From Salinisphaeraceae bacterium UBA4764 (lineage in GTDB: Bacteria; Pseudomonadota; Gammaproteobacteria; Nevskiales; Salinisphaeraceae), in assembly GCA_002403445.1 (NCBI GenBank), contig DHHU01000072.1:1-58064 (forward strand): DNA of 58,064 bases, written 5' to 3'. Shown here piece after piece: positions 1 to 8,633 of the stretch. Each line of letters opens with the position of its first letter. Position 1 is the first letter of the stretch. The notes beneath the pieces are model-generated. The model ran no database searches and was not told the DNA's origin. It saw nothing but the letters and a program-made list of their open reading frames with translations. Position numbers and translations under genes: made by a program.

Positions 1-43
1 CCATGAATCCGTCCCTGGTACGACGGCGTCTTGATATTGACAT
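1..43 (-). CDS. Possible transposase OrfA, N-terminal fragment cut by window edge
   Basis: Only the first 14 codons are visible. They start at an ATG (41-43) and begin M-S-I-S followed by four arginines. A strong ribosome binding site (GGAGGTG) sits about seven bases upstream. A short basic start just inside a terminal repeat is typical of the first ORF of IS3-type insertion sequences. The family is inferred from layout, because too little protein is present to identify it. Confidence 0.35.
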   Translation of the reverse strand, partial: MSISRRRRTRDGFM

Positions 44-92
44 CGTGAACACCTCCGGCCATCAGTGTGGCTTAATTGGGTGTCCGCTATCA
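1..92 (-). mobile_element. Terminal part of a probable insertion sequence (IS3-like layout)
   Basis: Read on the minus strand, the block begins TGATAGCGGACACCC (78-92), followed by a roughly 35-base leader, a strong ribosome binding site and a start codon at 43. A short terminal repeat, short leader and small basic ORF are the usual layout of an IS end. The neighbouring ORF at 93-248 loses its reading frame exactly at this boundary, and the TGA at the presumed IS tip acts as its stop. The other end lies outside the window, so the repeat pair and target duplication cannot be checked. Confidence 0.4.
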
Positions 93-248
93 TTGAACCA
101 ACTCATTGCCATTCTTAACCCTATGCGTATCAGCACGGTATAAATGCGCATAGGTTAGAAACCCAATGCCGTTAATAGACAACCCCACGCTATCGCCCCG
201 CTTTTTCTCCAAGGTTTGGTCTCCATCCGTAAACTGAACCGAAACCAT
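90..248 (-). pseudogene. Small unknown protein gene, 3' end probably removed by IS insertion
   Basis: This is a 52-codon ORF starting at the ATG at 246-248, with an AGAGGTG ribosome binding site about six bases upstream. The product begins MVSVQFTDGDQ and has no signal peptide or membrane segment. I do not recognise the family. Its stop codon (90-92) coincides with the tip of the presumed insertion sequence, so the visible protein is probably the N-terminal part of a longer one. It is divergent from the protease gene at 349. An intact small gene is an alternative, but the good ribosome binding site and boundary coincidence favour truncation. Confidence 0.35.
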
Positions 249-348
249 TTCAATCACCTCTAAGTTCGTCACACTGGACCTTTTGAATAAGCGGTTATTG
301 TTGGTTGCCGGACGAACCAAGCAACATTGTCGCTGTCGAATTGTTGAT

Positions 349-1908
349 ATGACTCACGAGCGAACCACCGTGTTGAATCGCGCCTCAAAACTGGTAACTA
401 TTGCAGCATCTGGGTTGATACTCGGGCTATTTTCCAATGCCCAGGCTTCCGTGCGGGGCTATGACTTGCCTGATCTCGGCAACCCAAGCGCCCAAGCCAT
501 GTCACCCGCAAAAGCGCATCGAATGGGGGCGCGAATCTATGCCAAGCTAAGATCAAAGCAACTGATCGTGGATGATCCGCAACTTGTAGAATTCATACGG
601 GGCATCGGACAACGACTTCTGGCGCATACAACAAAAAATGGGCAACATGTCACTTACCATGTCATCAATCGATCAGATTTGAACGCATTCACTGTTCCTG
701 GGGGCTATATTGCCGTATTTACTGGGGCAATCGCCTCGAGCAGCAACGAAAGTGAATTAGCTGCAGTCATGGCCCATGAGACGGCCCATGCAACGCAACA
801 TCATGTCGTCCAGCAAATTGCTGCCATGAAAGGGGTGGGGCTGGAACACCTCACTATGATGCTCGTTGGGGCTATTGCCGGGGCCTCGACCGGGAATTAC
901 GGGGCTATCCCAGCGGCAGCTACCGGCAGCATAACCAATATGCAAAAACAACGGGCAAGTTTTTCCCGTTCCGAAGAGGCTGAGGCCGACCGGCTCGGTA
1001 TTCACACCATGACATATGCGCATTTTAATCCGAATGCCATGATCACTCTGCTAAAAAAGCTAAAACGCCAAGAGAATACGAACGGAATCGGCGAGGATAT
1101 GAACGGGATCGGGAATTTGCTCACAGGGTTTTTGTCGGTACCCACTGCAGGCAAACGTATTCCCGATATGGAAGAGCGTATAAACAATCTTCCCAAACTC
1201 AAAGTGCGAACCAGCGCCATTTTTCCCTTGATGAGAGAACGCGCCCGAGTTATCCAATCAAACACACTGAGTCGTCTGAGCAACCATTTTAAGACCAAGC
1301 TTGCTCACGGTGAAGATAACGAAGCCAACGCCTACGGCTATGCGCTGACGCTTATTCGACTGGGCCGTGCCAACCAGGCCATCAATGTCTTGACTCCTTA
1401 TGCTCAAAGTCACCCGAACGAAGCGCCTTGGCAGCTGGCCCTAGCACGTGCCGAAAAGGCCATCGGTCAGAAGCAGGTGGCGCTTACACGATTGAAAAAA
1501 GCCAAAAACAAGTTTGAAAACAACAGTGCGGTCAAACTCGCTTATGCGTCTACGCTGCTTGCATGCAACAAACCCGGTGCCATGCGTGAATTTTTGTTAT
1601 CCAAAGATCAGCTTGTAGAAAACTGGGCCCAGGCCCAAACCTTGCTAGCCAAGGGCGCCCACCAGCAAGGTCGTTTGGGCGAGGCCTATTTCCGCCGGGC
1701 CAAGGCATATGCCATGCGCGATGAATACCCTCGCGCGATCAATCAACTGCGGTCGGTTCTTCAAACAGCCAAACTTAACTCACATAGCAAGTCGAGGTTG
1801 AGCGCATTGCGCACCCAGTTGACACTGACTTGCAATCGGACCTATGGAACTAACGCGTGTCGACAGGCGGTCAAAAAACTCGCCAAGCAAAGCGACTTTG
1901 GCGGTTAA
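349..1908 (+). CDS. bepA: M48 family metalloprotease with TPR tail, BepA/YfgC type
   Basis: This is a periplasmic zinc protease of the BepA group, which in Enterobacteria degrades or chaperones outer-membrane beta-barrel and LptD assembly intermediates. The ATG at 349 gives 519 residues: a signal peptide of about 32 residues ending near AQA, an M48 domain with the zinc motif HETAH at residues 143-147, and a likely third ligand in the downstream SEEAEAD segment. A helical TPR-like C-terminal half follows. An in-frame TTG at 283 would add 22 residues that do not resemble a signal sequence. It ends ten bases before the stop of the convergent DksA-like gene. Family assignment is firm; the exact substrate is inferred. 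Confidence 0.85.
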   Translation: MTHERTTVLNRASKLVTIAASGLILGLFSNAQASVRGYDLPDLGNPSAQAMSPAKAHRMGARIYAKLRSKQLIVDDPQLVEFIRGIGQRLLAHTTKNGQHVTYHVINRSDLNAFTVPGGYIAVFTGAIASSSNESELAAVMAHETAHATQHHVVQQIAAMKGVGLEHLTMMLVGAIAGASTGNYGAIPAAATGSITNMQKQRASFSRSEEAEADRLGIHTMTYAHFNPNAMITLLKKLKRQENTNGIGEDMNGIGNLLTGFLSVPTAGKRIPDMEERINNLPKLKVRTSAIFPLMRERARVIQSNTLSRLSNHFKTKLAHGEDNEANAYGYALTLIRLGRANQAINVLTPYAQSHPNEAPWQLALARAEKAIGQKQVALTRLKKAKNKFENNSAVKLAYASTLLACNKPGAMREFLLSKDQLVENWAQAQTLLAKGAHQQGRLGEAYFRRAKAYAMRDEYPRAINQLRSVLQTAKLNSHSKSRLSALRTQLTLTCNRTYGTNACRQAVKKLAKQSDFGG

Positions 1909-1918
1909 TAACCCTTGG

Positions 1919-2188
1919 TCATCTGAGTAGGGCGTCTTTGCTGGCGCGACGATTAGCGCCCCCAATACTCGCTTCGGCCACATCAAGTTTTGCCTGACAG
2001 GTCACGCAGTGCTGAACTCCAGGGATGGCCTGCCGACGGGCATCAGGAATTGTCTCGCCGCATTCGACGCAGGTTGTACGCGTCGATGCCGTGCTTCCGA
2101 GATGCGCTCGCGCCGTAGCCACGGCATCGCTAACGGTTTGATCGATCTGTTCTTGAACAGCGCCATCTTTTGCCCAGCCTGATGCCAT
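1919..2188 (-). CDS. DksA/TraR-family zinc-finger protein (YbiI-like)
   Basis: This 89-residue protein has a short helical N-terminus (MASGWAKDGAVQEQ) and a C-terminal four-cysteine zinc finger, C40-x2-C43 and C61-x2-C64. The size and pattern match the short DksA/TraR homologues such as YbiI, which lack the long coiled coil of DksA. The ATG at 2188 was chosen because it is preceded by GGAGAA and gives the family's usual N-terminus; the open frame runs up to 2245. A role in binding RNA polymerase is known for DksA but unproven for this short subfamily. It converges on the protease gene and follows the lipoprotein gene on the same strand. Confidence 0.75.
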   Translation of the reverse strand: MASGWAKDGAVQEQIDQTVSDAVATARAHLGSTASTRTTCVECGETIPDARRQAIPGVQHCVTCQAKLDVAEASIGGANRRASKDALLR

Positions 2189-2241
2189 AACATTCTCCGC
2201 TCGGCGCATGCCAATCGAGGCACTATAACCGACTTCGATAA

Positions 2242-2745
2242 TCAATCGCCATCCGATGACGGCCGGTTGACCTTAGCCTCGCCGCGTTTGTTACCCAACT
2301 GATCCACTAGTTTAACTCGATTATAGTCGCCCTTTGGCGGGCTGAATGCAATACAGCGCGAGTTCAGCGCATCGCTAACGTGGGCATTCAAACCTGGGGC
2401 AGTCCACTTCATTGCTATAGTCAATGTGTTGTTTTTGATGTGGGTATGATCAGGTAATAGTTTAATGTTGTAACCGGACGATGCGCGTTGCCCCATTTCT
2501 GCCACAATTACGCCGTTACCATTAGCCATATCAGGTTTGAACGCACTGAGGTTGCGCTGGGCAATCCACTTGCCAAAAGCCGATGGCGTTGCAAAATAAT
2601 CCACGCTCGACGCCTGCGACGGCGTGCCGCAGTAATCAGTGGAAGCGATAACATGCATGTCGTGCCAATGCCCGCGTGGCAAAAGAGCACATCCCCCCAT
2701 AAGGACAACCACAAACAGACCGGTCAGCAGGCGGATAAACGTCAT
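2242..2745 (-). CDS. Lipoprotein with PrcB-like C-terminal domain
   Basis: This 167-residue protein has a short hydrophobic signal and a lipobox LMGGC, with the acylated cysteine at residue 19, so it should be membrane anchored. The C-terminal half (about residues 75-155) has a Gly-rich G-Q-R-A-S-S-G-Y segment followed by beta-strand-like stretches and a Pro-containing loop. That pattern resembles the PrcB C-terminal domain family, found in secreted proteins. No catalytic residues can be named. It lies 42 bases downstream of cysC on the same strand, which may reflect read-through. The lipoprotein call is firm and the domain call tentative. Confidence 0.6.
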   Translation of the reverse strand: MTFIRLLTGLFVVVLMGGCALLPRGHWHDMHVIASTDYCGTPSQASSVDYFATPSAFGKWIAQRNLSAFKPDMANGNGVIVAEMGQRASSGYNIKLLPDHTHIKNNTLTIAMKWTAPGLNAHVSDALNSRCIAFSPPKGDYNRVKLVDQLGNKRGEAKVNRPSSDGD

Positions 2746-2787
2746 GTATTGGCAACTATTGATAAAGCGGAAATAAAAAAATCTGGA

Positions 2788-3408
2788 TCAGGCGCTTGCT
2801 TGGCGATCGGCGTCAATGTAGCCGTTCGTCACTAGATACTCGACGACATGGTCGACACACTCATCGATTGTACTGGTATCCGTGTTCACAACGACTTCCG
2901 GATATTCCGGTGGTTCATACGGTGCGCTGATACCGGTGAAATTGGGGATATTGCCAGCTCGGGCCTTGGCATAGAGGCCCTTGGGATCGCGCGCTTCGCA
3001 AACCGCCAGTGGTGCGTTAACGAATACTTCGACAAAATCACCCTCGTCCGCGAGAGCACGTGCCATGTCACGATCCTGCCGATAGGGTGAAATAAAGGCA
3101 GTCAGATTGATAATGCCAGCGTCCCGGAACAACCCGGCTACTTCGCCGATGCGCCGTATGTTTTCTATACGATCTTCGGGCGAAAACTCCAGATCACGGC
3201 ACAAACCGGTGCGTACATTGTCACCGTCAAGGCGGTAGGTACGACACCCCATGGCCGCAAGCCGTTCTTCCAAAGCAACCGATAACGTCGATTTACCTGA
3301 ACCCGACAGGCCAGTAAACCAAATCGTCAGTCCGTAATGTCGATTTTGCGCCTCGCGCTGACGCCGATCAACACGGGATTCATGTCGTACTATATTGTCG
3401 CTACTCAT
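2788..3408 (-). CDS. cysC: Adenylylsulfate (APS) kinase
   Basis: It phosphorylates adenosine 5'-phosphosulfate with ATP to give PAPS, for sulfate assimilation or sulfation. The 206-residue protein has a P-loop GLSGSGKST at residues 33-41, the APS-binding DGDNVR at 61-66, and FISPYR at 105-110, all hallmarks of CysC. Length matches the stand-alone enzyme. The ATG start is preceded by GGACAGG. No cysD, cysN or cysH is nearby, so the gene is detached from the usual sulfate operon. A PAPS use in sulfated polysaccharides is possible but nothing here supports it directly. Confidence 0.95.
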   Translation of the reverse strand: MSSDNIVRHESRVDRRQREAQNRHYGLTIWFTGLSGSGKSTLSVALEERLAAMGCRTYRLDGDNVRTGLCRDLEFSPEDRIENIRRIGEVAGLFRDAGIINLTAFISPYRQDRDMARALADEGDFVEVFVNAPLAVCEARDPKGLYAKARAGNIPNFTGISAPYEPPEYPEVVVNTDTSTIDECVDHVVEYLVTNGYIDADRQASA

Positions 3409-3610
3409 TTTGGCCTGTCCGTCATACCGATTTCACCTTACCGTCGGAAGCAGTCCGCCTTATTTAAAGCAAATTATATCGCTTACAACACAATAACGGT
3501 GATACGGCCCGATCAAATGCGTTCGGCTGCATCCAGTAGTCTGGGATAAGCTTAAGAAATGCAAAATTACAGTCACTAAGCAACAATAAAAATATGCAAA
3601 GGTTCGATAC

Positions 3611-5179
3611 ATGAATAAAACGCGGCGCCTAGTGATCGTTCTCGGCGACCAGCTCGACATGGATCTGTCGGCGCTCGACGACTTTTTGCCTGCACGTGAC
3701 ATTGTTTGGATGGCCGAAAATAGCGCCGAAGCTACCCACGTGTGGTGTCATAAAAAACGTTTGGTCTATTTTTTTGCTGCCATGCGGCATCACCGTGACC
3801 GCTTGCGACACCAAGGACTGACTGTTAGCTATCACCAGCTCGAGAGGCTCCCGGCCGAAGACGATGGCAAGGATTTTACTACACTACTGGGCCACGCCAT
3901 CGATACTTTTTTGCCCACCGAACTCGTGATGACCGAGTGCGGGGACAACCGGGTTGCCGAATGCCTAGCTACTGCAGCATCCAATGCCGGACTGACACTG
4001 AATGTCCGCCCCGATCGTCATTTTTATACAAGTCGTGAAGAATTCGCGACTTGGGCGAATGAGAGAAAACGCCTGGTTCTGGAAGACTTCTACCGCGCCA
4101 TGCGCCGGCGACACGACATTCTCATAAAAGATAACGGGCCCTCCGGTGGTGCTTGGAATTTTGACCAATCCAATCGCGAATCATTTGGTAAAGACGGTCC
4201 CAAGCACCTACCCCCGCTCCCACAGTTCGAACCAGACACGGTTACGCGCGAGGTGATCGACATGGTGGCAACCCGATTCGCCGACCATCCCGGTGTACTG
4301 GCGGGGTTTGCTTTGCCAGTCACACGGGAAGATGCCATACGCGCACTGAATGATTTCATAGCCAAGCGTCTGCCCACGTTCGGCCCCTATCAAGATGCGC
4401 TATGGACCGACATGGACTTCGCTTACCATTCGCGCCTCTCAGCCGCCCTGAATGTTCACTTGCTGGACCCGCGCGAATGTGTGAACGCCGCTATTGCAGC
4501 TTACCGCAATGGTGACGCGCCTATTGCCAGTGTAGAGGGGTTTGTGCGGCAGATTCTCGGGTGGCGTGAATTCGTGCGCGGTATTTACTGGCTGTACATG
4601 CCCGCCTACCAAGAGCATAACGCCCTAAACGCCACATTACCCGTACCCGATGCTTACTGGACCGGTCAAACCGACATGGTGTGCGTGAGCCAAGCGATAC
4701 GCAACGTACGCGAGAATGCTTACGCCCATCACATCCAACGGCTGATGGTGCTAGGACTTTTCGCTCAGCTTCTGGGCGTTGCCCCCGGCGCGTTCAACGA
4801 CTGGCATATGGCCATGTACGTCGATGCAATCGACTGGGTTAGCCTACCGAACGCATTAGGGATGAGCCAGTTCGGCGATGGGGGCATTGTTGGTACCAAA
4901 CCCTATTGTGCATCAGGCAACTACATTAACAAGATGAGCAACTACTGTAGGTATTGCCGCTACAATTATAAACAAGCCAGCGGCGAGCAAGCCTGTCCAG
5001 TGACAACACTTTACTGGGACTTTCTCGATCGTCACTACAATCGTTTCAAGGAAAACCCTCGTATGAGGTTTCAAATGAACAATATCCGCCGAAAACGTGA
5101 CGATAATGCAATGATAAAGCCGATTCGCGAGCGTGCAGCGTGGTTGAAGCGAGCGGTACAAATTGGAGATCGTTTCTAG
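3611..5179 (+). CDS. Iron-sulfur bacterial cryptochrome/photolyase (FeS-BCP, (6-4) photolyase type)
   Basis: This 522-residue protein belongs to the deoxyribodipyrimidine photolyase-related group, FAD proteins that repair (6-4) photoproducts in light. It opens with the Rossmann-like RLVIVLGDQLD and contains the helical FAD domain (GWREFVRGIYW, then the D-W-H-M-A-M segment). Cysteines at 358, 446, 449 and 462 match the [4Fe-4S] ligands of Agrobacterium PhrB (350, 438, 441, 454) with a constant offset of eight, so the cluster should be present. A class I CPD photolyase gene follows after 28 bases, so the two are probably cotranscribed. The lesion specificity is inferred from the family. Confidence 0.88.
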   Translation: MNKTRRLVIVLGDQLDMDLSALDDFLPARDIVWMAENSAEATHVWCHKKRLVYFFAAMRHHRDRLRHQGLTVSYHQLERLPAEDDGKDFTTLLGHAIDTFLPTELVMTECGDNRVAECLATAASNAGLTLNVRPDRHFYTSREEFATWANERKRLVLEDFYRAMRRRHDILIKDNGPSGGAWNFDQSNRESFGKDGPKHLPPLPQFEPDTVTREVIDMVATRFADHPGVLAGFALPVTREDAIRALNDFIAKRLPTFGPYQDALWTDMDFAYHSRLSAALNVHLLDPRECVNAAIAAYRNGDAPIASVEGFVRQILGWREFVRGIYWLYMPAYQEHNALNATLPVPDAYWTGQTDMVCVSQAIRNVRENAYAHHIQRLMVLGLFAQLLGVAPGAFNDWHMAMYVDAIDWVSLPNALGMSQFGDGGIVGTKPYCASGNYINKMSNYCRYCRYNYKQASGEQACPVTTLYWDFLDRHYNRFKENPRMRFQMNNIRRKRDDNAMIKPIRERAAWLKRAVQIGDRF

Positions 5180-5207
5180 AATTCAATCTCATCCCACTAA
5201 AAAGACG

Positions 5208-6656
5208 ATGTCTCGAACTGCAATCGTATGGTATCGGCGGGATCTTCGTATCGCCGACAATCCTGCACTAGATGCGGCCGTTCGCGGTGCTTACGATCAT
5301 ATCGTGGCGCTTTTTATCGATACCCTGGACGAACTCGGGCGCGAAGCGCCGGGGGCCGCTAGCCAAGTCTGGCTCCATGACGCATTGGCCGCTCTGGCAA
5401 ACGAGCTGACCGGGCTTGGTTCACGTTTGATCTTGCGGCGTGGCGCCGCGCAGCAGGTTTTGAATGATGTAATCCAAGCATCCGGTGCTACGGCGGTTTA
5501 TTGGAATCGGCTGTATGAACCCGCTGTTATCGAGCGCGACAAGAAAATCAAGTCATGGTTGGCTGAGACTGAAGTAGATGCAAGAAGTTTTTGTGCCGAC
5601 GTCGCATTTGAGCCGTGGACAATAAAAACGGGCCAAGGCAACCCTTACAAGGTTTTTACACCGTTCTGGCGGGTGGTCAGAAATCGTTTTGTCGATGCGC
5701 CGCTTACTGCTCCAACAAGGCTTGCCAAGCCACCTGCCGGTCTGCACAGCGAGTCCCTGTCGGCGCTGGGTTTGCTGCCGGCGCATCCCTGGGCCAACAA
5801 GATACACAATGCATGGCACCCAGGCGAAGCCGGTGCACATGAGCGCCTGGAACGGTTTCTCAACCGGACAGCAAAGGATTATAAGACCATGCGTGAACGA
5901 CCGGCACAAAACGGTACTTCCCTGCTCTCGCCGCATTTACATTTCGGTGAGATCGGCCCACGGCAAATCATCCACCGAGTACAAGCATGGCAGCAGCGTA
6001 ATGATCATAGCGACGCTCGCGCCAACGGCGATATGTTTCTCAGCGAGATCGGCTGGCGTGAATTTGGGCGCCACGTGCTATATCACCATCCGCAAACGCC
6101 ACATACGTCGCTGGACGTGCGATTTGCGGATTTCCCGTGGCTCGATGACGAGTGGGCTTTGGATGCCTGGCGACGCGGCCGGACTGGTATTCCGATGGTA
6201 GACGCCGGCATGCGCGAACTCTGGGCCACAGGGATAATGCACAATCGCTTGCGGATGACCGTGGCCTCGTTCTTGACCAAAAACCTGCGTATCGCCTGGC
6301 AACACGGGGAACGATGGTTTTGGGACACGCTGGTCGATGCAGATCTGGGCAGCAACGTGCTGGGCTGGCAGTGGGCGGCTGGCTGTGGCGCTGACGCAGC
6401 ACCGTTTTTTCGCATATTCAATCCGGTGCGCCAAGGCCAAAGATTCGACCCGGACGGCAACTATGTCAAACGCTGGATACCGGAATTGTGCAACATGCCG
6501 GCCAAGCACGTGCATTCACCGTGGGCCGCCCCCCAGTTAGTCCTTGAAACTGCCGGTGTCGTCCTTGGATGGAGTTATCCAAAACCTATTGTGGACTTAA
6601 AGACCTCTCGCCAAGAGGCGCTGGCGGCATTCGAAACCATCAAAAGTGGTAGATAG
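5208..6656 (+). CDS. phrB: Class I deoxyribodipyrimidine (CPD) photolyase
   Basis: It repairs cyclobutane pyrimidine dimers using FADH- and blue light. From the ATG at 5208 it has 482 residues, starting MSRTAIVWYRRDLR, the standard antenna-domain opening. The FAD domain shows ERLERF, the S-x-L-S-P-H-L-H-F-G segment, GWREFGRHVLYHHP, M-H-N-R-L-R-M and D-A-D-L-G-S-N, all typical of class I enzymes. An upstream TTG at 5163 lies inside the preceding gene and adds 15 residues without family support. It directly follows the FeS photolyase-like gene and converges on orn. Confidence 0.93.
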   Translation: MSRTAIVWYRRDLRIADNPALDAAVRGAYDHIVALFIDTLDELGREAPGAASQVWLHDALAALANELTGLGSRLILRRGAAQQVLNDVIQASGATAVYWNRLYEPAVIERDKKIKSWLAETEVDARSFCADVAFEPWTIKTGQGNPYKVFTPFWRVVRNRFVDAPLTAPTRLAKPPAGLHSESLSALGLLPAHPWANKIHNAWHPGEAGAHERLERFLNRTAKDYKTMRERPAQNGTSLLSPHLHFGEIGPRQIIHRVQAWQQRNDHSDARANGDMFLSEIGWREFGRHVLYHHPQTPHTSLDVRFADFPWLDDEWALDAWRRGRTGIPMVDAGMRELWATGIMHNRLRMTVASFLTKNLRIAWQHGERWFWDTLVDADLGSNVLGWQWAAGCGADAAPFFRIFNPVRQGQRFDPDGNYVKRWIPELCNMPAKHVHSPWAAPQLVLETAGVVLGWSYPKPIVDLKTSRQEALAAFETIKSGR

Positions 6657-6684
6657 CGCCACGCAAGATCAGACAATAGCCAAG

Positions 6685-7230
6685 TCAGACACAGAGTATC
6701 TCCCGGCGGTAGTGGGCCAACTCAGCGATGGAATCCCGTATGTCATCCATGGCGAGATGAGTGGCGTTTTTCTTGAGGCCATCCAGGGTTGCCGGTGACC
6801 AGCGACGCGCCAGTTCCTTGAGGGTGCTCACGTCGAGATTGCGGTAATGGAAAAACGCTTCCAACTCGGGCATGAGTCGCGCCATGAATCGCCGATCCTG
6901 ACAGATACTATTACCGCACATGGGCGAGGCGCGTGGGGGCACATATTGGCGCAAAAATGCCAGCGTTTGTTCCTCCGCCGCCCGGCAATCATGAGCGCTG
7001 GCGCGCACCCGCTCAGTCAATCCAGATTGGCCGTGTTGACGGGTATTCCACTCGTCCATTTTAGCCAACACGTCGTCCGATTGATGAATAGCCAAAATCG
7101 GTCCCTCCGCAATCGGTTCCAATGCCGAGTCCGTCACCAGCGTGGCAATCTCGATGATTTGGTCGGACGCCGGATCCAGGCCGGTCATTTCCAAATCGAT
7201 CCAAATCAGGTTGTCGTCACTCACGGCCAT
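6685..7230 (-). CDS. orn: Oligoribonuclease (3'-5' exoribonuclease)
   Basis: It degrades two- to five-nucleotide RNAs, including pGpG, to mononucleotides. It is a DEDD-family exonuclease: the first acidic motif is W-I-D-L-E-M-T-G near residue 10, and later acidic residues lie in MDDIRDS near the C-terminus. The ATG at 7230 gives 181 residues, the length of the E. coli enzyme; a GTG directly before it is also possible. It is divergent from the pterin dehydratase gene across a gap of about 80 bases and ends close to the photolyase gene. Confidence 0.95.
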   Translation of the reverse strand: MAVSDDNLIWIDLEMTGLDPASDQIIEIATLVTDSALEPIAEGPILAIHQSDDVLAKMDEWNTRQHGQSGLTERVRASAHDCRAAEEQTLAFLRQYVPPRASPMCGNSICQDRRFMARLMPELEAFFHYRNLDVSTLKELARRWSPATLDGLKKNATHLAMDDIRDSIAELAHYRREILCV

Positions 7231-7309
7231 CACTGAACTCGCTTGTTTTACTTGGATTATTTTCGGCGTACGATACGATCAATCAATAAGTTCAAAGGAG
7301 ATCATACCC

Positions 7310-7645
7310 TTGACACAACTAGCTGACCAAAAATGCCAGGCCTGTAGCGCGGATACACCACCCATGACACCTGAAGCCATCAAGGAACGCGCCCATCATC
7401 TCGCCGATCACTGGCAGATCGTGGATAATCAAATACTGCGCGCGGTGTTCGAATTCAAGAACTACTATCACACCCAAGCTTTTGTTAACGCCGTGGCCTG
7501 GATAGCCCACTGCGAACGGCATCATCCGGATATAACGTTCGGCTACAACAAGGCTACCTTGGATTGGTCCACCCACGCCATTGGCGGTCTCTCGGAAAAC
7601 GATTTCATCTGTGCTGCCAAGGTCGATCGATTGAGAACTGACTAG
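7310..7645 (+). CDS. phhB: 4a-hydroxytetrahydrobiopterin (pterin-4a-carbinolamine) dehydratase
   Basis: It dehydrates pterin-4a-carbinolamine in the recycling of the pterin cofactor. The protein has 111 residues. The catalytic region is HCERHHPDI, followed by a Y-N-K segment and STHAIGGLSENDF, the standard PCD signature with its histidines. A TTG start at 7310 is chosen because AAAGGAG lies nine bases upstream; the open frame continues to 7142 but without a usable signal. No phenylalanine hydroxylase gene is seen here. The end overlaps the convergent recR stop region by four bases. Confidence 0.9.
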   Translation: MTQLADQKCQACSADTPPMTPEAIKERAHHLADHWQIVDNQILRAVFEFKNYYHTQAFVNAVAWIAHCERHHPDITFGYNKATLDWSTHAIGGLSENDFICAAKVDRLRTD

Positions 7646-8244
7646 ATTGCACTTCGGCCGGCGAATGCCTGGCTGAGTGTGCCCGCGTCGACAGTTTCGA
7701 GATCGCCTCCAACTGGCACGCCCTGGGCAATCCGGCTGATGACCACGCCGGCATTGCGCGCCAAATCCGCGACATATTCTGCGGTCGTCTGGCCTTCGAT
7801 GGTAGCGCTAGTGGCCATAATCAGCTCGTCGATCTGACCGTCTGCGACTTGCTCGGCAAGCCAATCAAGGCCGAGCTCATCAGGCCCAACTCCGTCAATC
7901 GGTGATAAACGGCCCCCCAATACAAAGTAACGACCCTCGTACCCGGTGTTGGTTTCGATGGCGATGACATCAGCCGGACTTTCTACCACACATACCCGGG
8001 CCAAGTGCCGATTCTGGTTGGCGCAGATCGAACACGTGGCCTGCTCGGTCAGCATTCGGCAGGTATCACAGTGCCCCACGCTGGCAATAGCATCGGACAA
8101 CGCCTCGGCGAGCTGTGCACCACCCTGTCGCTCCCCCGCCAGCACGCTAAACGCCATGCGCTGCGCACTTTTTTGCCCAACGCCTGGCAGGATCCGAAGC
8201 GCGCCGATCAGGCGCTCTATTTTGGGCGAAAATCCGTGGCTCAT
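7642..8244 (-). CDS. recR: Recombination mediator RecR
   Basis: RecR works with RecF and RecO to load RecA on gapped DNA. The 200-residue protein has an N-terminal helix-hairpin-helix (LRILPGVGQKSAQRM, residues 17-30), a C4 zinc finger at C59, C62, C71 and C74, and a Toprim segment with V-V-E-S-P-A-D and the A-T-S-A-T-I-E-G motif. The C-terminal I-A-Q-G-V-P-V-G-G is the family signature. It is the last gene of the leftward run ffs, dnaX, ybaB, recR. Confidence 0.97.
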   Translation of the reverse strand: MSHGFSPKIERLIGALRILPGVGQKSAQRMAFSVLAGERQGGAQLAEALSDAIASVGHCDTCRMLTEQATCSICANQNRHLARVCVVESPADVIAIETNTGYEGRYFVLGGRLSPIDGVGPDELGLDWLAEQVADGQIDELIMATSATIEGQTTAEYVADLARNAGVVISRIAQGVPVGGDLETVDAGTLSQAFAGRSAI

Positions 8245-8299
8245 CGACCGGTTAAAATACCGACAAGCCGACTTACAAACATACAGCGCACCACTGTCG

Positions 8300-8623
8300 T
8301 CAAAACGGTAAATTCAAGCCGTCCGGCAAGTCCATCCCGCCGGTCATTTCTGACATCTTTTCTTTGCTCGCCGTCTCGACTTTATTGACGGCATCGTTGA
8401 TGGCGGCTGCTACCAGATCTTCAAGAAATTCGTTGGATTCTTCATAAACGCTGGCGTCGATCGTCACATTCTGGACACCGTATTTACCGTTCATCTGAAC
8501 CTTGACCAGTCCCGCGCCTGCGGCGCCGACGATTTCCATTTTCGCCAGTTCTTGCTGGGCTTCCTGCATCTTGCCCTGCATTTCTTGGGCTTGCTGCATC
8601 ATCTTGCCGAGTTGGCCTTTCAT
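8300..8623 (-). CDS. ybaB: Nucleoid-associated protein YbaB/EbfC family
   Basis: This is a small DNA-binding protein that forms tweezer-like dimers. The ATG at 8623 yields 107 residues starting MKGQLGKMMQQAQEMQ, close to the 109 residues of E. coli YbaB. An N-terminal amphipathic helix and a central beta region (GLVKVQMNGKYGVQ) are visible. The frame is open a further 11 codons upstream, but those overlap the dnaX end and are not family-like. Its position between dnaX and recR is the conserved one. Confidence 0.94.
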   Translation of the reverse strand: MKGQLGKMMQQAQEMQGKMQEAQQELAKMEIVGAAGAGLVKVQMNGKYGVQNVTIDASVYEESNEFLEDLVAAAINDAVNKVETASKEKMSEMTGGMDLPDGLNLPF

Positions 8624-8633
8624 TGCATTCTCG

